From contig NZ_CABVHQ010000012.1 of NCBI RefSeq assembly GCF_902497895.1, positions 42,720 through 106,719 on the forward strand: 64,000 nucleotides of DNA, in the 5' to 3' direction. This DNA comes from Pseudomonas fluorescens. Lineage in GTDB: Bacteria > Pseudomonadota > Gammaproteobacteria > Pseudomonadales > Pseudomonadaceae. The notes below the pieces were generated by a model. It did no database searches. It had not been told where the DNA came from and saw only the letters and a program-made list of their open reading frames with translations. The position numbers and the translations under genes were made by a program. Positions 9,838 through 19,427 of this stretch are shown here, one piece after another; within the stretch, counting starts at the first letter, position 1; each line of letters starts with the position of its first letter.

Positions 9838-10042
9838 GGTAAAACACTCAGATTATGGCAATCGCTGGATTTGTATCATGTTTCGAGGAAAGCTTCAGGG
9901 TTCTCCACATACCAGGAGAGCAGTCTTTTGCAGAATGAAGTTCGGAAGAAACTTCGTTTGTCAGCGTCCCTTGCCCCGGACAGAATCGGCCAACGAAAAA
10001 CCCTTTGAACCCACGATTTTCATTGCGCCAGGAATTCTGTCT

Positions 10043-11440
10043 ATGAGCATCCAGAGCTTTGTCAGCCCTGACCTGATCCGCCAAGGTTTTTCGCGGGCGA
10101 TGTCGGCCATGTATCGCGAAGAGGTGCCTCTGTATGGCGCGCTAATGGAGCTGGTGGCGCAGACCAACGCCCAGGTGCTGCGCAGCGACCACCGCGTTGC
10201 GCAACAGCTGCGCAACACCGGGGAAATCGAACGCCTGGACCTTGAGCGCCATGGCGCGATCCGCGTCGGCACCGCCGGGGAACTGGCGACCATCAGCCGC
10301 TTGTTTGCGGTGATGGGCATGCAGCCGGTGGGCTACTACGACCTGACACCCGCCGGAGTACCGGTCCACTCCACCGCGTTCCGCGCGGTGCATGAAGCCT
10401 CGCTGCAGATCAGTCCGTTCCGGGTGTTCACCTCGTTGCTGCGCCTGGAACTGATCGAAAACCCCGAGCTGCGCGAGTTCGCCCGGTCGGTCCTGGCCAG
10501 ACGCTCGATCTTCACCCCGGGCGCGCTGGCCCTGATCGACAAATCCGAAAACCAGGGCGGGCTTGACGAACAAGACGCCGAGGCATTCGTCGAGCAGGCG
10601 CTGGAAACCTTTCGCTGGCACCACAGCGCAACCGTCACCGCCAAGCAGTATCGGCAGTTGAGCGCGCAGCACCGGCTGGTCGCCGATGTGGTGGCCTTCA
10701 AAGGCCCGCACATCAATCACCTGACCCCGCGCACCCTCGACATCGACAAGGTCCAGGCGCAAATGCCCGAGCATGGCATTACCCCCAAGGCCGTGATCGA
10801 AGGCCCGCCGCGGCGTGAGTGCCCGATCCTGCTGCGCCAGACCAGCTTCAAGGCCCTTGAAGAACCCATCGCCTTCATCGACCAGGCTCAGAGCTGCGAC
10901 AGCCACAGTGCCCGCTTCGGCGAAATCGAACAACGTGGCGCAGCCCTCACTCCGGCGGGTCGGACGCTGTACGACCGCTTGCTGAATGCCGCTCGCGATG
11001 AACTGAAGGATTTCCCCAACGAAAAAAATGCCCAGCGCTACAACGCACTGCTGCAAGCGCACTTCGCCGAGTTTCCGGATTCCTGGGCCGGCATGCGCGA
11101 ACAAGGGCTGGCCTACTTCCGCTACTTTGTTACCGAACAGGGGCTGGCCGCGAGTGGCGCCCTGTCGGCTTCAGAGACCCTGGAGGGATTGCTCAGCCGC
11201 AACTACATTCGTTTCGAACCACTGGTCTACGAGGATTTTTTACCGGTCAGTGCGGCAGGCATCTTCCAGTCCAACCTGGGTGACGATGGGCAAAATCACT
11301 ACGCCGGCCGATCGAACCAGCAGGAATTCGAAAAGGCTCTGGGTCGTTCGACCCTCAATGAACTGGCGCTGTATGCCGAGACTCAACGGCGCTCGATCCT
11401 GGAATGCTGCGCGGCACTCGATCTGCCGCCGCTGGTGTGA
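10043..11440 (+). CDS. hglS: 2-oxoadipate dioxygenase/decarboxylase (D-2-hydroxyglutarate synthase)
   Basis: A 465-residue DUF1338 (YdcJ-like) protein. HglS of Pseudomonas putida is an Fe(II) VOC-fold enzyme that turns 2-oxoadipate into D-2-hydroxyglutarate in D-lysine catabolism. Visible blocks: GVPVHSTAFRAV with a metal-ligand histidine, KGPHINHLTPRTLDID, and GIFQSNLGDDG near the C-terminus. The length fits the family. The start is ATG 10043 with AGGA 11 bases upstream; the frame is open further upstream to 9578, but that part crosses the divergent phosphatase gene. The 205-base gap before it contains a GAAGTT-N7-AACTTC palindrome at 9937-9955. Confidence 0.9.
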   Translation: MSIQSFVSPDLIRQGFSRAMSAMYREEVPLYGALMELVAQTNAQVLRSDHRVAQQLRNTGEIERLDLERHGAIRVGTAGELATISRLFAVMGMQPVGYYDLTPAGVPVHSTAFRAVHEASLQISPFRVFTSLLRLELIENPELREFARSVLARRSIFTPGALALIDKSENQGGLDEQDAEAFVEQALETFRWHHSATVTAKQYRQLSAQHRLVADVVAFKGPHINHLTPRTLDIDKVQAQMPEHGITPKAVIEGPPRRECPILLRQTSFKALEEPIAFIDQAQSCDSHSARFGEIEQRGAALTPAGRTLYDRLLNAARDELKDFPNEKNAQRYNALLQAHFAEFPDSWAGMREQGLAYFRYFVTEQGLAASGALSASETLEGLLSRNYIRFEPLVYEDFLPVSAAGIFQSNLGDDGQNHYAGRSNQQEFEKALGRSTLNELALYAETQRRSILECCAALDLPPLV

Positions 11441-11625
11441 GGAGAGTTCGCCCAGCGCGCTGGCCTGGCAATCCATGCACCGGTAAAGAGCCAATACACT
11501 GGGCGAACAGAGTTATTTTAATTGAACGTACACAATAAGTCCGCGTAGAAAATCTGAATAAATCTGGACACAATATTTCCAGTCTGAACTCACCAGGGTG
11601 AACATTCAGAGCAGCTCGCATCGAT

Positions 11626-12711
11626 TCAATACCCGGTCATTTCCAGATACCCGCTGCCGGCATGACTGCCACTCAACTGCACCGGGCCTTCCCAATAAGC
11701 AATCCGCAGCGCCATCCAGGCTTGGGGATTGAGTGCCTGCACGGTGATGTCCAGGCCTTTGCCGGGGATCTTGATCGACCAGCGAGTCGGCATCTCGCGC
11801 CCCGCCACCGCAGTGAAGTCCAGCGGGGCGAGGTTGATGGCGTCCCTGGTCAGAATCTCGGTGCGGCCATCGGCAGTAATCCAGGTTCCGGTCAGGTAGG
11901 CACTGCCATCCTTTTCCCGCACCCGAAACAGCATCAACTGCTCAGCGTTATCCAGGTGCAGGGAAAACCAGTCCCAGCCGGTTTGCTCGGCGGTCAACGG
12001 CTGGCTGCTCCACTCGCGATCGAGCCAGGCGGGGCCGCTGACCTGCCAGGTCTGGCCATCAATCTCAAGGCTGCCCTGTGCCTGGAAAAACGGCTGGCTG
12101 TAGTAGTACGACGCCTGGCCGTGCTCGGATTTCCGGCTGTAACCCTGCTCGCCTTGCAGCACCGGGGATTTGCTCGAGGTCAGGTGCAGTTGATAGCTGA
12201 AACCGTGTCCGCTGGCGTGCAGTTGCATATCGGCCAAGGGGTTTGCCGAGCCGGACTGGCTGCGCAAACTCCAGTCATCGATCCAGGCGTTGAACGGAGC
12301 GCCAGTGACTCCGGCCTGCCCTACCCCGCCGCGGGCGTAACGTTCAGCGGCAAGATGCTGGCTGGCCGAGGTTACTGCGGCATGGCCGAGCCAGACTGTC
12401 TGGCTGCCCCAGCCAGGTTGCTCGGGCCCGGCTTTCAGTGCGTTGCGAAACAGGGTCCATTGCACACCAAAACTGCGGCCCTGAGCGTCCTTGAGGTTGG
12501 CGGTGAGGTACCACCACTCGATGCGAAAGCCGTCGTGGGGCCCGTGGTCGGCGGGAAAGCTGAAGGTTTTGCCGGGAACCACCGGGGTGAACTCAGCGGC
12601 CTCGCTGCCCAGTCCGGCAAAACTTTCGGGTTGTTTCGGCGTGTCATCGCAACCACTCAGTTGCCACAGCAGCACCAGCAGCATGCCAAACCACAGCCGC
12701 TTAATCTTCAT
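11626..12711 (-). CDS. CrtC/AttH-type lipocalin-like lipoprotein
   Basis: About 361 residues. The N-terminus is a lipoprotein signal with lipobox LSGC, followed by the AttH/carotenoid 1,2-hydratase-like fold with DGFRIEWWYLTANLKD, SGPAWLDREWSS and WDWFSLHLDN. Members next to ABC exporters are called AttH and are thought to handle a hydrophobic or envelope substrate. Its start overlaps the permease stop by 11 bases, so it is the third gene of the ABC operon. ATG 12711 was used; an in-frame TTG lies six bases earlier. Confidence 0.87.
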   Translation of the reverse strand: MKIKRLWFGMLLVLLWQLSGCDDTPKQPESFAGLGSEAAEFTPVVPGKTFSFPADHGPHDGFRIEWWYLTANLKDAQGRSFGVQWTLFRNALKAGPEQPGWGSQTVWLGHAAVTSASQHLAAERYARGGVGQAGVTGAPFNAWIDDWSLRSQSGSANPLADMQLHASGHGFSYQLHLTSSKSPVLQGEQGYSRKSEHGQASYYYSQPFFQAQGSLEIDGQTWQVSGPAWLDREWSSQPLTAEQTGWDWFSLHLDNAEQLMLFRVREKDGSAYLTGTWITADGRTEILTRDAINLAPLDFTAVAGREMPTRWSIKIPGKGLDITVQALNPQAWMALRIAYWEGPVQLSGSHAGSGYLEMTGY

Positions 12712-15181
12712 GGGCAAAGGTCCTGAGCAGATCGGCCGGCTGGCTGCGGTAGAGTTTGAACAATGGCCAGGCCGACGCCAGCAAGGTCGCCAACAACGCC
12801 AGGGTGGTCAATTGCAGCAGTTGCAGCGGGAAGATCCGCAGTGGCAGGCGCCAGCCAAAGGCCTGGACATTGATCACCGAGTTCAGGCACCACGCCAGCA
12901 GGATTCCCAGCGGCAACGCCAGCAGCAAGGTCAGCACCGCCAACAACCAGGTCTGACCCAGATTGAGCAGCATCAGTTGCCGCCGGGTTACACCCAATGC
13001 CCATAACGGCGCCAGTTGACCGAGGCGACTCTGGCTCTGGGTCAGCAGGCTGATGAACAGCGCGACCCCGGCCACCCCCAGGGTCAGGCTGTTGAGCGCA
13101 GCGGTGGCGGTAAAGGTGCGTTCGAACACTTGAATGGACCAGCCCTTGAGCTGCGCCTGATCGACGATGCGGTTGTCGGCCAGGGCAAAGCGTGCTTGCA
13201 GGGCTTGCACCAGCGGCGTTACGGACGCGGGGTCGATGCGCAGGTTGAAACGACTCGGCGCCAGTTGCGACCAGTAACGTTGCAGGTGCCCGACATTGAC
13301 CAGTAAATGCCCTTTCGGATTGCCATAGTCGGCATAGATCCCGACGATGCGCGGCGACCACTGACCTTGCGGCGTTGGAATCACCAGCCGATCACCCAAT
13401 TGCACCTTCAGGCGACGGGCCAGTTGTTCACTGAGCATCAGCGTGTCGTCGTCGACCAGTCGATCCCAGGGATCGTCTCCCAGCGCTTGCAGCAGCGGCC
13501 AGTGCTGGCGATAGCTCGGGTGATCGATGACGCCGTACAGCTCCACGGGCCAGCCTTGCAGCTGGATCGACACCTGCCAGCTGGGCAATACCGCAGAGAC
13601 CAGCGGTTGCTGGCTTAACCAGGTTTGAAGCTGCCGAGACTGAGTGGGACTGACTGGATTGATATACAGCTCGGCAGTCAGGCGTTGTTCGAGCCAGTCG
13701 CCGAAGGTCTGGCGAAAGCCGGCAGTCATGCTGCCGGCACCGATGTTGGCAGCCAGCGCCAGCAACAGCGCCATCAATGCCAGACTCAGGGCCGGCAATT
13801 GCTGCCGGCAATCGGCAATAAACCACTGCGCCAACACCGAGCGACTGCGCCCGCGCACCAGGCTCAGCAGCCCATCGAGCAGCACTGGCAAGCTCAGCGC
13901 CGCCGCCAGCAACAGACCGGCCATCAACACAAAACCGGCAGTCAGACTGTCGCCAAGCCACCAGGCCAGAAGCCCCACCGCAGCGGCAATCGCCGCCACC
14001 CAACCCTGGCGTCGCAACCAGCGGGCATGGGTCTGATGCCAGGCTTGCGGGTTGGCCAGCGCGAGCAACGGCAGGCGCGCCGCACGCAATAAACTGTTGG
14101 CACCGGCCAGCAATGCCCCCAGCAGACTCAAGCCCACCCCACTGAGCCACCAGAGCGGGCCGAGGCTCAACTGCCCCGCCACCTCGGCCCCGTACAGCCC
14201 GCGCAGGCTGGCGGCGACGTCCGGCAACAACACACCAGCAAGCAAATACCCACTGACCACCCCGGCAATCCCGCCCAGCAAGGCCAGGCCACCGAGTTCA
14301 ACGCTCAGGCTGAAAATCAACATGCGCGCACTGACCCCGCAGGCCCGCAGGGTTCTCAGCAGGCCACGGCGCTGTTCCAGGGCCAGGCCGATGGCGGCAT
14401 GGACGATAAACAGACCGACCACGAACGACAGAAAACCCAAGGCATCGAGGTTCAGGTGAAAGCTTTCGGTCAGGCGCGACAGGTTGTTTTCTTCACCGCT
14501 GCGCTTGAGCACTAACTGCCCGGCAAACGCTTCAGGCAACCGCGGCCGAGTCGCCGCGAATTCCTTGGGCAGCAACAGCCGCGAGAGCTGTTGTGGCATC
14601 CCCAGCAGCTGTTGCGCAAAGCCGATATCCACCAGCAGCACCCCTGGCGCCATGTCGACCTGGCTATGCAGCGGCGGCAGGCGTTGGCCATCTACCGTAA
14701 AAGGTTGGTCGCCCTCGCGAAAACCCAGGGCCTGCAAGGTTTGCGCAGCGATCCAGGTGCTGCCGGGCGGGCTGATGAAGTCGACCATCCGCGCCAGCTC
14801 CAGCGTCTGCCCGGCCACCGCCGACCCGGTGGGTAGCGACAGTGGTTCGATGCCGATCAATTGCAGACGTTGATCTTCCCGCCCCTTGAGCGACAGCCGC
14901 GCTTGCAACAGCGGCGACACCGGCCAACCGGCTCGCCGCAGGCTGATGAACAAGGTTTGCGCGAAGGTCGCGCCATTCGGTGCAGCGAGACTGGCCTGGG
15001 GTTCGCCGCCAATCAACTGGCTGGCCCGGGCGTAGCTTTCTCGGGCCTGACTGTTCAACGCTTGTACCCCGGTCAACAGACTGGTGGCCAGCCAGAGCCC
15101 GGTCAGCACACTGAAAAACTGCACCGGATGCTGCCGCCAATGACTCAGCAAGGCCCGCAGCGCGCCCTGGAAAACCCGCAC
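12701..15181 (-). CDS. FtsX-like ABC transporter permease (LolE/AttF type)
   Basis: An 826-residue permease with two FtsX domains. An N-terminal membrane helix (residues about 18-38) is followed by a periplasmic region, then three helices near 255-370, further helices near 390-480, a second periplasmic region, and three C-terminal helices near 700-810. This is the layout of large single-chain MacB/LolE-like permeases. It begins with GTG 15181, one base after the ATPase stop. With the ATPase and the AttH lipoprotein it probably moves lipids or lipoproteins across the periplasm. Confidence 0.88.
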   Translation of the reverse strand: MRVFQGALRALLSHWRQHPVQFFSVLTGLWLATSLLTGVQALNSQARESYARASQLIGGEPQASLAAPNGATFAQTLFISLRRAGWPVSPLLQARLSLKGREDQRLQLIGIEPLSLPTGSAVAGQTLELARMVDFISPPGSTWIAAQTLQALGFREGDQPFTVDGQRLPPLHSQVDMAPGVLLVDIGFAQQLLGMPQQLSRLLLPKEFAATRPRLPEAFAGQLVLKRSGEENNLSRLTESFHLNLDALGFLSFVVGLFIVHAAIGLALEQRRGLLRTLRACGVSARMLIFSLSVELGGLALLGGIAGVVSGYLLAGVLLPDVAASLRGLYGAEVAGQLSLGPLWWLSGVGLSLLGALLAGANSLLRAARLPLLALANPQAWHQTHARWLRRQGWVAAIAAAVGLLAWWLGDSLTAGFVLMAGLLLAAALSLPVLLDGLLSLVRGRSRSVLAQWFIADCRQQLPALSLALMALLLALAANIGAGSMTAGFRQTFGDWLEQRLTAELYINPVSPTQSRQLQTWLSQQPLVSAVLPSWQVSIQLQGWPVELYGVIDHPSYRQHWPLLQALGDDPWDRLVDDDTLMLSEQLARRLKVQLGDRLVIPTPQGQWSPRIVGIYADYGNPKGHLLVNVGHLQRYWSQLAPSRFNLRIDPASVTPLVQALQARFALADNRIVDQAQLKGWSIQVFERTFTATAALNSLTLGVAGVALFISLLTQSQSRLGQLAPLWALGVTRRQLMLLNLGQTWLLAVLTLLLALPLGILLAWCLNSVINVQAFGWRLPLRIFPLQLLQLTTLALLATLLASAWPLFKLYRSQPADLLRTFAHED

Positions 15182-15182
15182 C

Positions 15183-15851
15183 TCAGCCCCCGCCCGCGCC
15201 GAGCAGACGCCCGTTATGCAACACCACTCTTTGCGCCAGGCGAGCCGCGACCCGCGGACTGTGGGTGACCATCAGCAGGCTGGTGGGGCTGTCGACGAGC
15301 AGCTCCAGGAGCAACTGCAGCACTTGATCGCTGGTGCTTTCATCGAGACTGCCGGTAGGTTCATCGGCCAGCAGCAGGCCCGGACGCGACGCCAACGCAC
15401 GCCCCAGCGCCACCCGTTGTTGCTGGCCGCCAGAGAGCTGTTCGGGATAGCGCCTGAGCAAGTCGCCGAGCCCCAGCCGCTCAACCAGTTGCGCCTGCCA
15501 GAGCGGCTCGAGGCGCCCGGCCAGGCGTGCCTGAAAGGCCAGGTTGTCCTCGACCCGCAGGCTGCTGATCAGGTTGAATTGCTGGAACACCAGGCCCACT
15601 TCGGTACGCCGCCAGTTGGCCAGTTGCGCCTCGTTCATCCGCTCCAGCGAGTGCCCGCCAATGCGGATGCTGCCGCTATCCACCTGGTCCAGCCCGGCGA
15701 TCAGGTGCAGCAAGGTGCTCTTGCCACTGCCCGATTCGCCCATCAGTGCCAGGCTGCTGCCCTGTTGCAACTGCAAGTCAACCCCTTGCAGCACCGCCAG
15801 CGGGCCTTGCGGGGTCGCATAGCTCTTGAACACGCCTTGCACCTGAAGCAT
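15183..15851 (-). CDS. LolD/MacB-type ABC transporter ATP-binding protein
   Basis: About 222 residues. Walker A is [18 protein letters not shown], the Q-loop is LVFQQFNLI, the signature is [15 protein letters not shown], Walker B is [12 protein letters not shown] and the switch histidine is VTHSPRV. The VFQQFNL and DEPTGSLD wording is typical of the LolD/MacB/FtsE branch. Start ATG 15851 aligns with family N-termini; an earlier in-frame start at 15884 is less likely. It is the first gene of the three-gene ABC operon. Confidence 0.92.
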   Translation of the reverse strand: MLQVQGVFKSYATPQGPLAVLQGVDLQLQQGSSLALMGESGSGKSTLLHLIAGLDQVDSGSIRIGGHSLERMNEAQLANWRRTEVGLVFQQFNLISSLRVEDNLAFQARLAGRLEPLWQAQLVERLGLGDLLRRYPEQLSGGQQQRVALGRALASRPGLLLADEPTGSLDESTSDQVLQLLLELLVDSPTSLLMVTHSPRVAARLAQRVVLHNGRLLGAGGG

Positions 15852-15973
15852 GGGGCACACTCGATTGACCGAAGCTGAAGCCAAGGATAGCGGGTGTGGC
15901 TGAGCGAGGCGTCAGTGGCGCTCACAAGACCTTGCATTGGTCAGAATTTACTTCGGCACTCCGTAATGCCAGG

Positions 15974-16071
15974 TAGGAGCGAGCTTGCTCGCGATGGACT
16001 CAAGAGCTGCGCGCTTAATCAGAAAACACTCGTTATCGTTAACGTCCATCGCGAGCAAGCTCGCTCCTGCA
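15974..16071. repeat. REP inverted pair, ATCGCGAGCAAGCTCGCTCC family, overlapping the RHS gene end
   Basis: The arms TAGGAGCGAGCTTGCTCGCG at 15974 and its reverse complement at 16046-16071 bracket about 47 bases. The right arm codes the last residues and supplies the context of the stop of the RHS gene on the minus strand. Confidence 0.9.
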
Positions 16072-17655
16072 AGGGGCATCCGGTGCAAATGCGTCAACCC
16101 CGGACGGATTCACCCAGCCCGTCGGGTTCGGGGTGTACAGGTAGCCGTTCAACCCGTCCGGCGTCAGGTAGCGGCCGATGTGCGGATCGTAGTAGCGATG
16201 GCGGTTGTAGTGCAGACCGGTTTCCGCATCGAAGTACTGGCCCTGGAAGCGCAGTGGATTGTCGACCTGTGGTTCGCTGCCCAGGCTGGCGAGTTGGCCG
16301 TAAGCCTGGTATTTCGCCGACCAGACGATCTCGCCGTTGTAGTTGGTGAGTTCCAGCGGTGTACCGAGGTGGTCGAGGTGGTAGTAAAACAGGCAGGCCT
16401 TTAACGGACCCTCTCCATCGAGCAGGGCCAATGGCCGCAAGCTGCCGGGTTCGTAGAGGTAGCGGCGGTAGTGATGCCTGCCGCGTTCGGCAATGAGTTG
16501 CTGGCCTTGCCAGAGAAATTCGGTGCTGTGGCCATCGACGGTTTTGCCGATACGGCGGCCGAACGCGTCGTAGCGGTAGCTCACGCAACGGCCGTCCGGC
16601 AGGCTCACGCCAATCAGTCGATGCCGGCAGTCGTAGCGGTATTCGGTGACCCGTGTCCCGGCGGTGCCGCGCCATTCGCGGATCAGATTGCCGTAAGCAT
16701 CGTAGTCGTAATGGTGGTCGCCTTGCATCACCAGACGGTTGTCCTGGATCGTGGTCGGGCCGTGCATCTGCAGGTTGCCGGCGGGGTCGTGGGCGAAGTG
16801 TTCCGGGCGTTCGCCGCGGGAATGGCGGACGCGGGTCAGACGATTCAGCGCATCGTAGTAATAACTGCGCTGGCCGTGACGACTGTCCGCGATGGAAGCC
16901 AGGTTGCCATTGACCGCATAACCGTAATGGCGCAGGTACAGCGGTCGGGCCTGCCGGGTGATTTCATGGACTTGCAGACGCCCCTGCTCGTTGTAGTGGT
17001 ACTGGCTGAGCAGCAGGCCTTGCTGGCGTTGCTCCTCGCGACCAGCACTGAATTGGTGGCTGGTCAGCCGTTCGCCATTGAGGTCGATGGCAACCAGCGC
17101 GCCGCCCGGGGCATGGTGGTAATCGAGTATGCCGTGGTCCGGCAGGCGCAGGCGGTCAAGCCGGCCGCAGGGGTCGTAGCGATAACGCAAGGTGGCAGGC
17201 CCCTGGTGTTCGGTGATCAGCCGGTCTTGCAGATCGTACTGGAATTCCAGCGGCCACTGACCCTCATCGACACTCACCAATCGGCCGAGACTGTCGTAAC
17301 GGTAATGAATCTTGCTGCCGTCGGCCAGGGTCTTGAGCAGCAACCGCCCTTGAGTGTCGCGTTCATATCCCGTGAGCAATTGACTGCCGTCGGTGCCAAA
17401 CTCGGTTTTCTCCAGCAGATGACCCCTTCGGTCGTAGGCATACGCTGTGCGCCGGCCAGATCCAGACGCTTGCCGGATCAGACCGTTGGCGTCGTACTGG
17501 AGCTGATAACGTTCGCCGGACGAATTTTCGATCTCGCTGAGCAGCAAGCGTGAGTCGTCGTAACGGTAGCGCAGTTGCGTGCCATCCGGATTGATCCGAC
17601 GACTGACCAGGGGCAGGTCGTCGGCGTATTCATGGCAGGCAGTCAGCTCGTTCAT
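16039..17655 (-). CDS. RHS-repeat core protein, N-terminally truncated, with REP-encoded tail
   Basis: About 538 residues from ATG 17655. The protein is a run of YD/RHS repeats (RYRYDDSRLLLSEI, YDSLGRLVSV, YDALNRLTRV, YRYDAFGRRIGKTV) and ends in the conserved RHS core: YYHLDHLGTPLELTN and RYYDPHIGRYLTPDG. After the core, a full RHS toxin would carry a variable tip of 100 or more residues. Here only a short tail follows, and its last residues CRSELARDGR are the translation of a REP element. There is no PAAR, VgrG-binding or signal region upstream, so this is likely a displaced RHS fragment. A longer in-frame start at 17772 is possible. Confidence 0.75.
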   Translation of the reverse strand: MNELTACHEYADDLPLVSRRINPDGTQLRYRYDDSRLLLSEIENSSGERYQLQYDANGLIRQASGSGRRTAYAYDRRGHLLEKTEFGTDGSQLLTGYERDTQGRLLLKTLADGSKIHYRYDSLGRLVSVDEGQWPLEFQYDLQDRLITEHQGPATLRYRYDPCGRLDRLRLPDHGILDYHHAPGGALVAIDLNGERLTSHQFSAGREEQRQQGLLLSQYHYNEQGRLQVHEITRQARPLYLRHYGYAVNGNLASIADSRHGQRSYYYDALNRLTRVRHSRGERPEHFAHDPAGNLQMHGPTTIQDNRLVMQGDHHYDYDAYGNLIREWRGTAGTRVTEYRYDCRHRLIGVSLPDGRCVSYRYDAFGRRIGKTVDGHSTEFLWQGQQLIAERGRHHYRRYLYEPGSLRPLALLDGEGPLKACLFYYHLDHLGTPLELTNYNGEIVWSAKYQAYGQLASLGSEPQVDNPLRFQGQYFDAETGLHYNRHRYYDPHIGRYLTPDGLNGYLYTPNPTGWVNPSGVDAFAPDAPCRSELARDGR

Positions 17656-18140
17656 CCGCAATCCCTCGCGCAGGTGTATAGGACGCAAGACTTTGCAGGG
17701 GATCGTTGGGAAATGGAGTCGGGGAAATTCGAGAGGGCGGGTAGGAGATTTCTTTAAATCAAACGGCAACATTCAACAAGCGTAATGGAGGCCAGTCAGT
17801 AACTTGAGTGCGACATTCGCATCCCACCATCAAAGCGCAGCCTGTTGTTTCATCGCAAAGCGCGTCAATAAACAGGTGACCAAAATCTGACACACCCCCG
17901 TCGTTGAGAGCCATGCCAATCAAGCTATACAACCGTTCGTCGCTTGAGCTGGCCGACTATTTTTTGGTACATATTCGTTCAAACCCGCTACACAAAGCGC
18001 CTGATGACAAAACGCCTGAAACCCGGCGAGTTGCGAATCACGTAGAACATGCCATTTCGTTGACACGTTTTTTTCCAGGCTGGTCTATACCCACTTCATC
18101 AGTCAAATTCCAGTCATTGCCGCGCCCAACGAAGCCCGGC
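17656..18140. other. Intergenic stretch with no recognised feature
   Basis: These 485 bases between the RHS fragment and the next small frame hold no convincing gene, RNA, REP or terminator. An open frame from 17904 exists, but its first 79 codons have unconvincing composition and no ribosome site. Confidence 0.5.
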
Positions 18141-18302
18141 ATGTCGAGGATAACTGTGGACCTTTGCCGGCCCAGGACTATTCGGCAGCACCGTTTGCCC
18201 AAACCTTTTCGCCTCGCCACCTTGCTACTGGTGACCCTTGCCGGGATGAGCGTCGGTTTGCAGTTCCTGCGTGGCCAGCGTTTATCGCGAATGGAGTCCT
18301 GA
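18141..18302 (+). CDS. Possible small membrane peptide
   Basis: A 53-codon frame with a basic N-terminus and one hydrophobic stretch (LATLLLVTLAGMSVGLQFL, residues about 27-45). It ends 25 bases before the polysaccharide deacetylase gene and could be its upstream partner. There is no strong ribosome site, and I do not recognise a family, so it may be spurious. Confidence 0.3.
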   Translation: MSRITVDLCRPRTIRQHRLPKPFRLATLLLVTLAGMSVGLQFLRGQRLSRMES

Positions 18303-18327
18303 GCAGAATCGATGAGAGTGCCGTCCC

Positions 18328-19347
18328 ATGTCGATCAAGCAAATGTTCAAGCGCACCAGTGGCTGGCTGTACCTCAACTCGTCGCTGGGACGCCGCCAGC
18401 TGCGAGGCGCCGGAGTGATCCTGATGTTGCACCGGGTGCTCGTCGACGACCGCAGCGCCGAGTTGCCCCATCGCAATGAGTTGTGCGTCGGCCCGCGCGC
18501 CTTCGAGCAACTCCTGCGATGGCTCAAGTACCATTTCGACTGCGTGACGCTGATGGACTTGCTGCACGCCGACGCCCAGGGGAACGCTTCGGCGCGGCCG
18601 AAAGTCGCCCTGACCTTCGACGATGGCTGGCGTGACAATGCACTGAACGCCTTTCCGCTGCTGCTGGAGCATCGGGTGCCGGCGAGTATTTTCCTGTCCA
18701 CCGACTTCATTGGCAGCCGCCAGCGCTTCTGGTGGGAAAGCCTGGGTGAAACACTCTGGGGCAGCTATGGCAGCGACTCGCGTCAACGCCTGCTCAAACA
18801 CCTGCAACGCATCGGCCGGCCATTGCCCGCGGCGTTCCTCGACGATGGCAACCAATGGCAACGCAGCCTGGCCTTGGCCAACTATTTGCAAAGTCTGAAA
18901 AGCCTGGCACCCCAGGACCTCAACCGCCTCACCGACGCTTGCCCGATCGAGTCGTTGCCCCAGGCACTGGACTGGCAGCAAGTGCGCATCCTGGAACGCT
19001 CCGGACTGATCAGCTTCGGTCCCCATGGTGCCAGCCACTCGATCCTTACCGGACTCGACGACACGCGCCTGGACCAGGAACTGAGCCGCAGCCACGACGC
19101 CTTGCGGCGAGGCTGCCAACAACCGTTGCCGGTCTATTGCTACCCCAATGGCGATCATGATCATCGAGTCCGCCAACGCCTGGCCGCGCACCGCTACGCC
19201 TTTGCCCTGGGCTCCAGCGCCGGGATCTATCGCGGCAATGGCGACCCACTGGCGCTGCCACGCATCGGCGTCAGCCAGCGTAATGCCAGCCGCCCTTCGC
19301 TGCTGGCCTGGCGCATCAGCCAGGGCGATCCCCATGAACCGCAATAA
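18328..19347 (+). CDS. Polysaccharide deacetylase (NodB-homology) family protein
   Basis: A 339-residue carbohydrate esterase 4-like protein. VILMLHRVLVDD near residue 32 and KVALTFDDGWRDNAL near residue 92 are the NodB motif 1 with the catalytic and metal-binding aspartates. GPHGASHSIL near residue 231 carries the HxxxH metal pair, and VYCYPNGDHD near residue 272 is motif 3. No signal peptide is evident, so it may act in the cytoplasm on a lipid-linked or nucleotide sugar. The next gene 80 bases on is another deacetylase of a different fold, so the pair may modify the same envelope glycan. Confidence 0.87.
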   Translation: MSIKQMFKRTSGWLYLNSSLGRRQLRGAGVILMLHRVLVDDRSAELPHRNELCVGPRAFEQLLRWLKYHFDCVTLMDLLHADAQGNASARPKVALTFDDGWRDNALNAFPLLLEHRVPASIFLSTDFIGSRQRFWWESLGETLWGSYGSDSRQRLLKHLQRIGRPLPAAFLDDGNQWQRSLALANYLQSLKSLAPQDLNRLTDACPIESLPQALDWQQVRILERSGLISFGPHGASHSILTGLDDTRLDQELSRSHDALRRGCQQPLPVYCYPNGDHDHRVRQRLAAHRYAFALGSSAGIYRGNGDPLALPRIGVSQRNASRPSLLAWRISQGDPHEPQ

Positions 19348-19427
19348 CGATCTGCATCACCTTGTGCCGAGCATGGACACGCGCGCCAAACCTGTCGTTA
19401 CCCGTCCAACCCCACTGGAGGATCACC

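Noticed and set aside
12701..15851. Macrolide efflux MacAB system
   Set aside because: No MacA-type membrane fusion protein; the single large double-FtsX permease and AttH lipoprotein fit a Lol/Att-type system.
16471..17553. 360-codon open frame opposite the RHS gene
   Set aside because: Antisense to a clear run of YD repeats; composition fits a shadow frame.
17904..18140. N-terminal extension of the small frame before the polysaccharide deacetylase
   Set aside because: No ribosome site and no family resemblance; composition looks non-coding.
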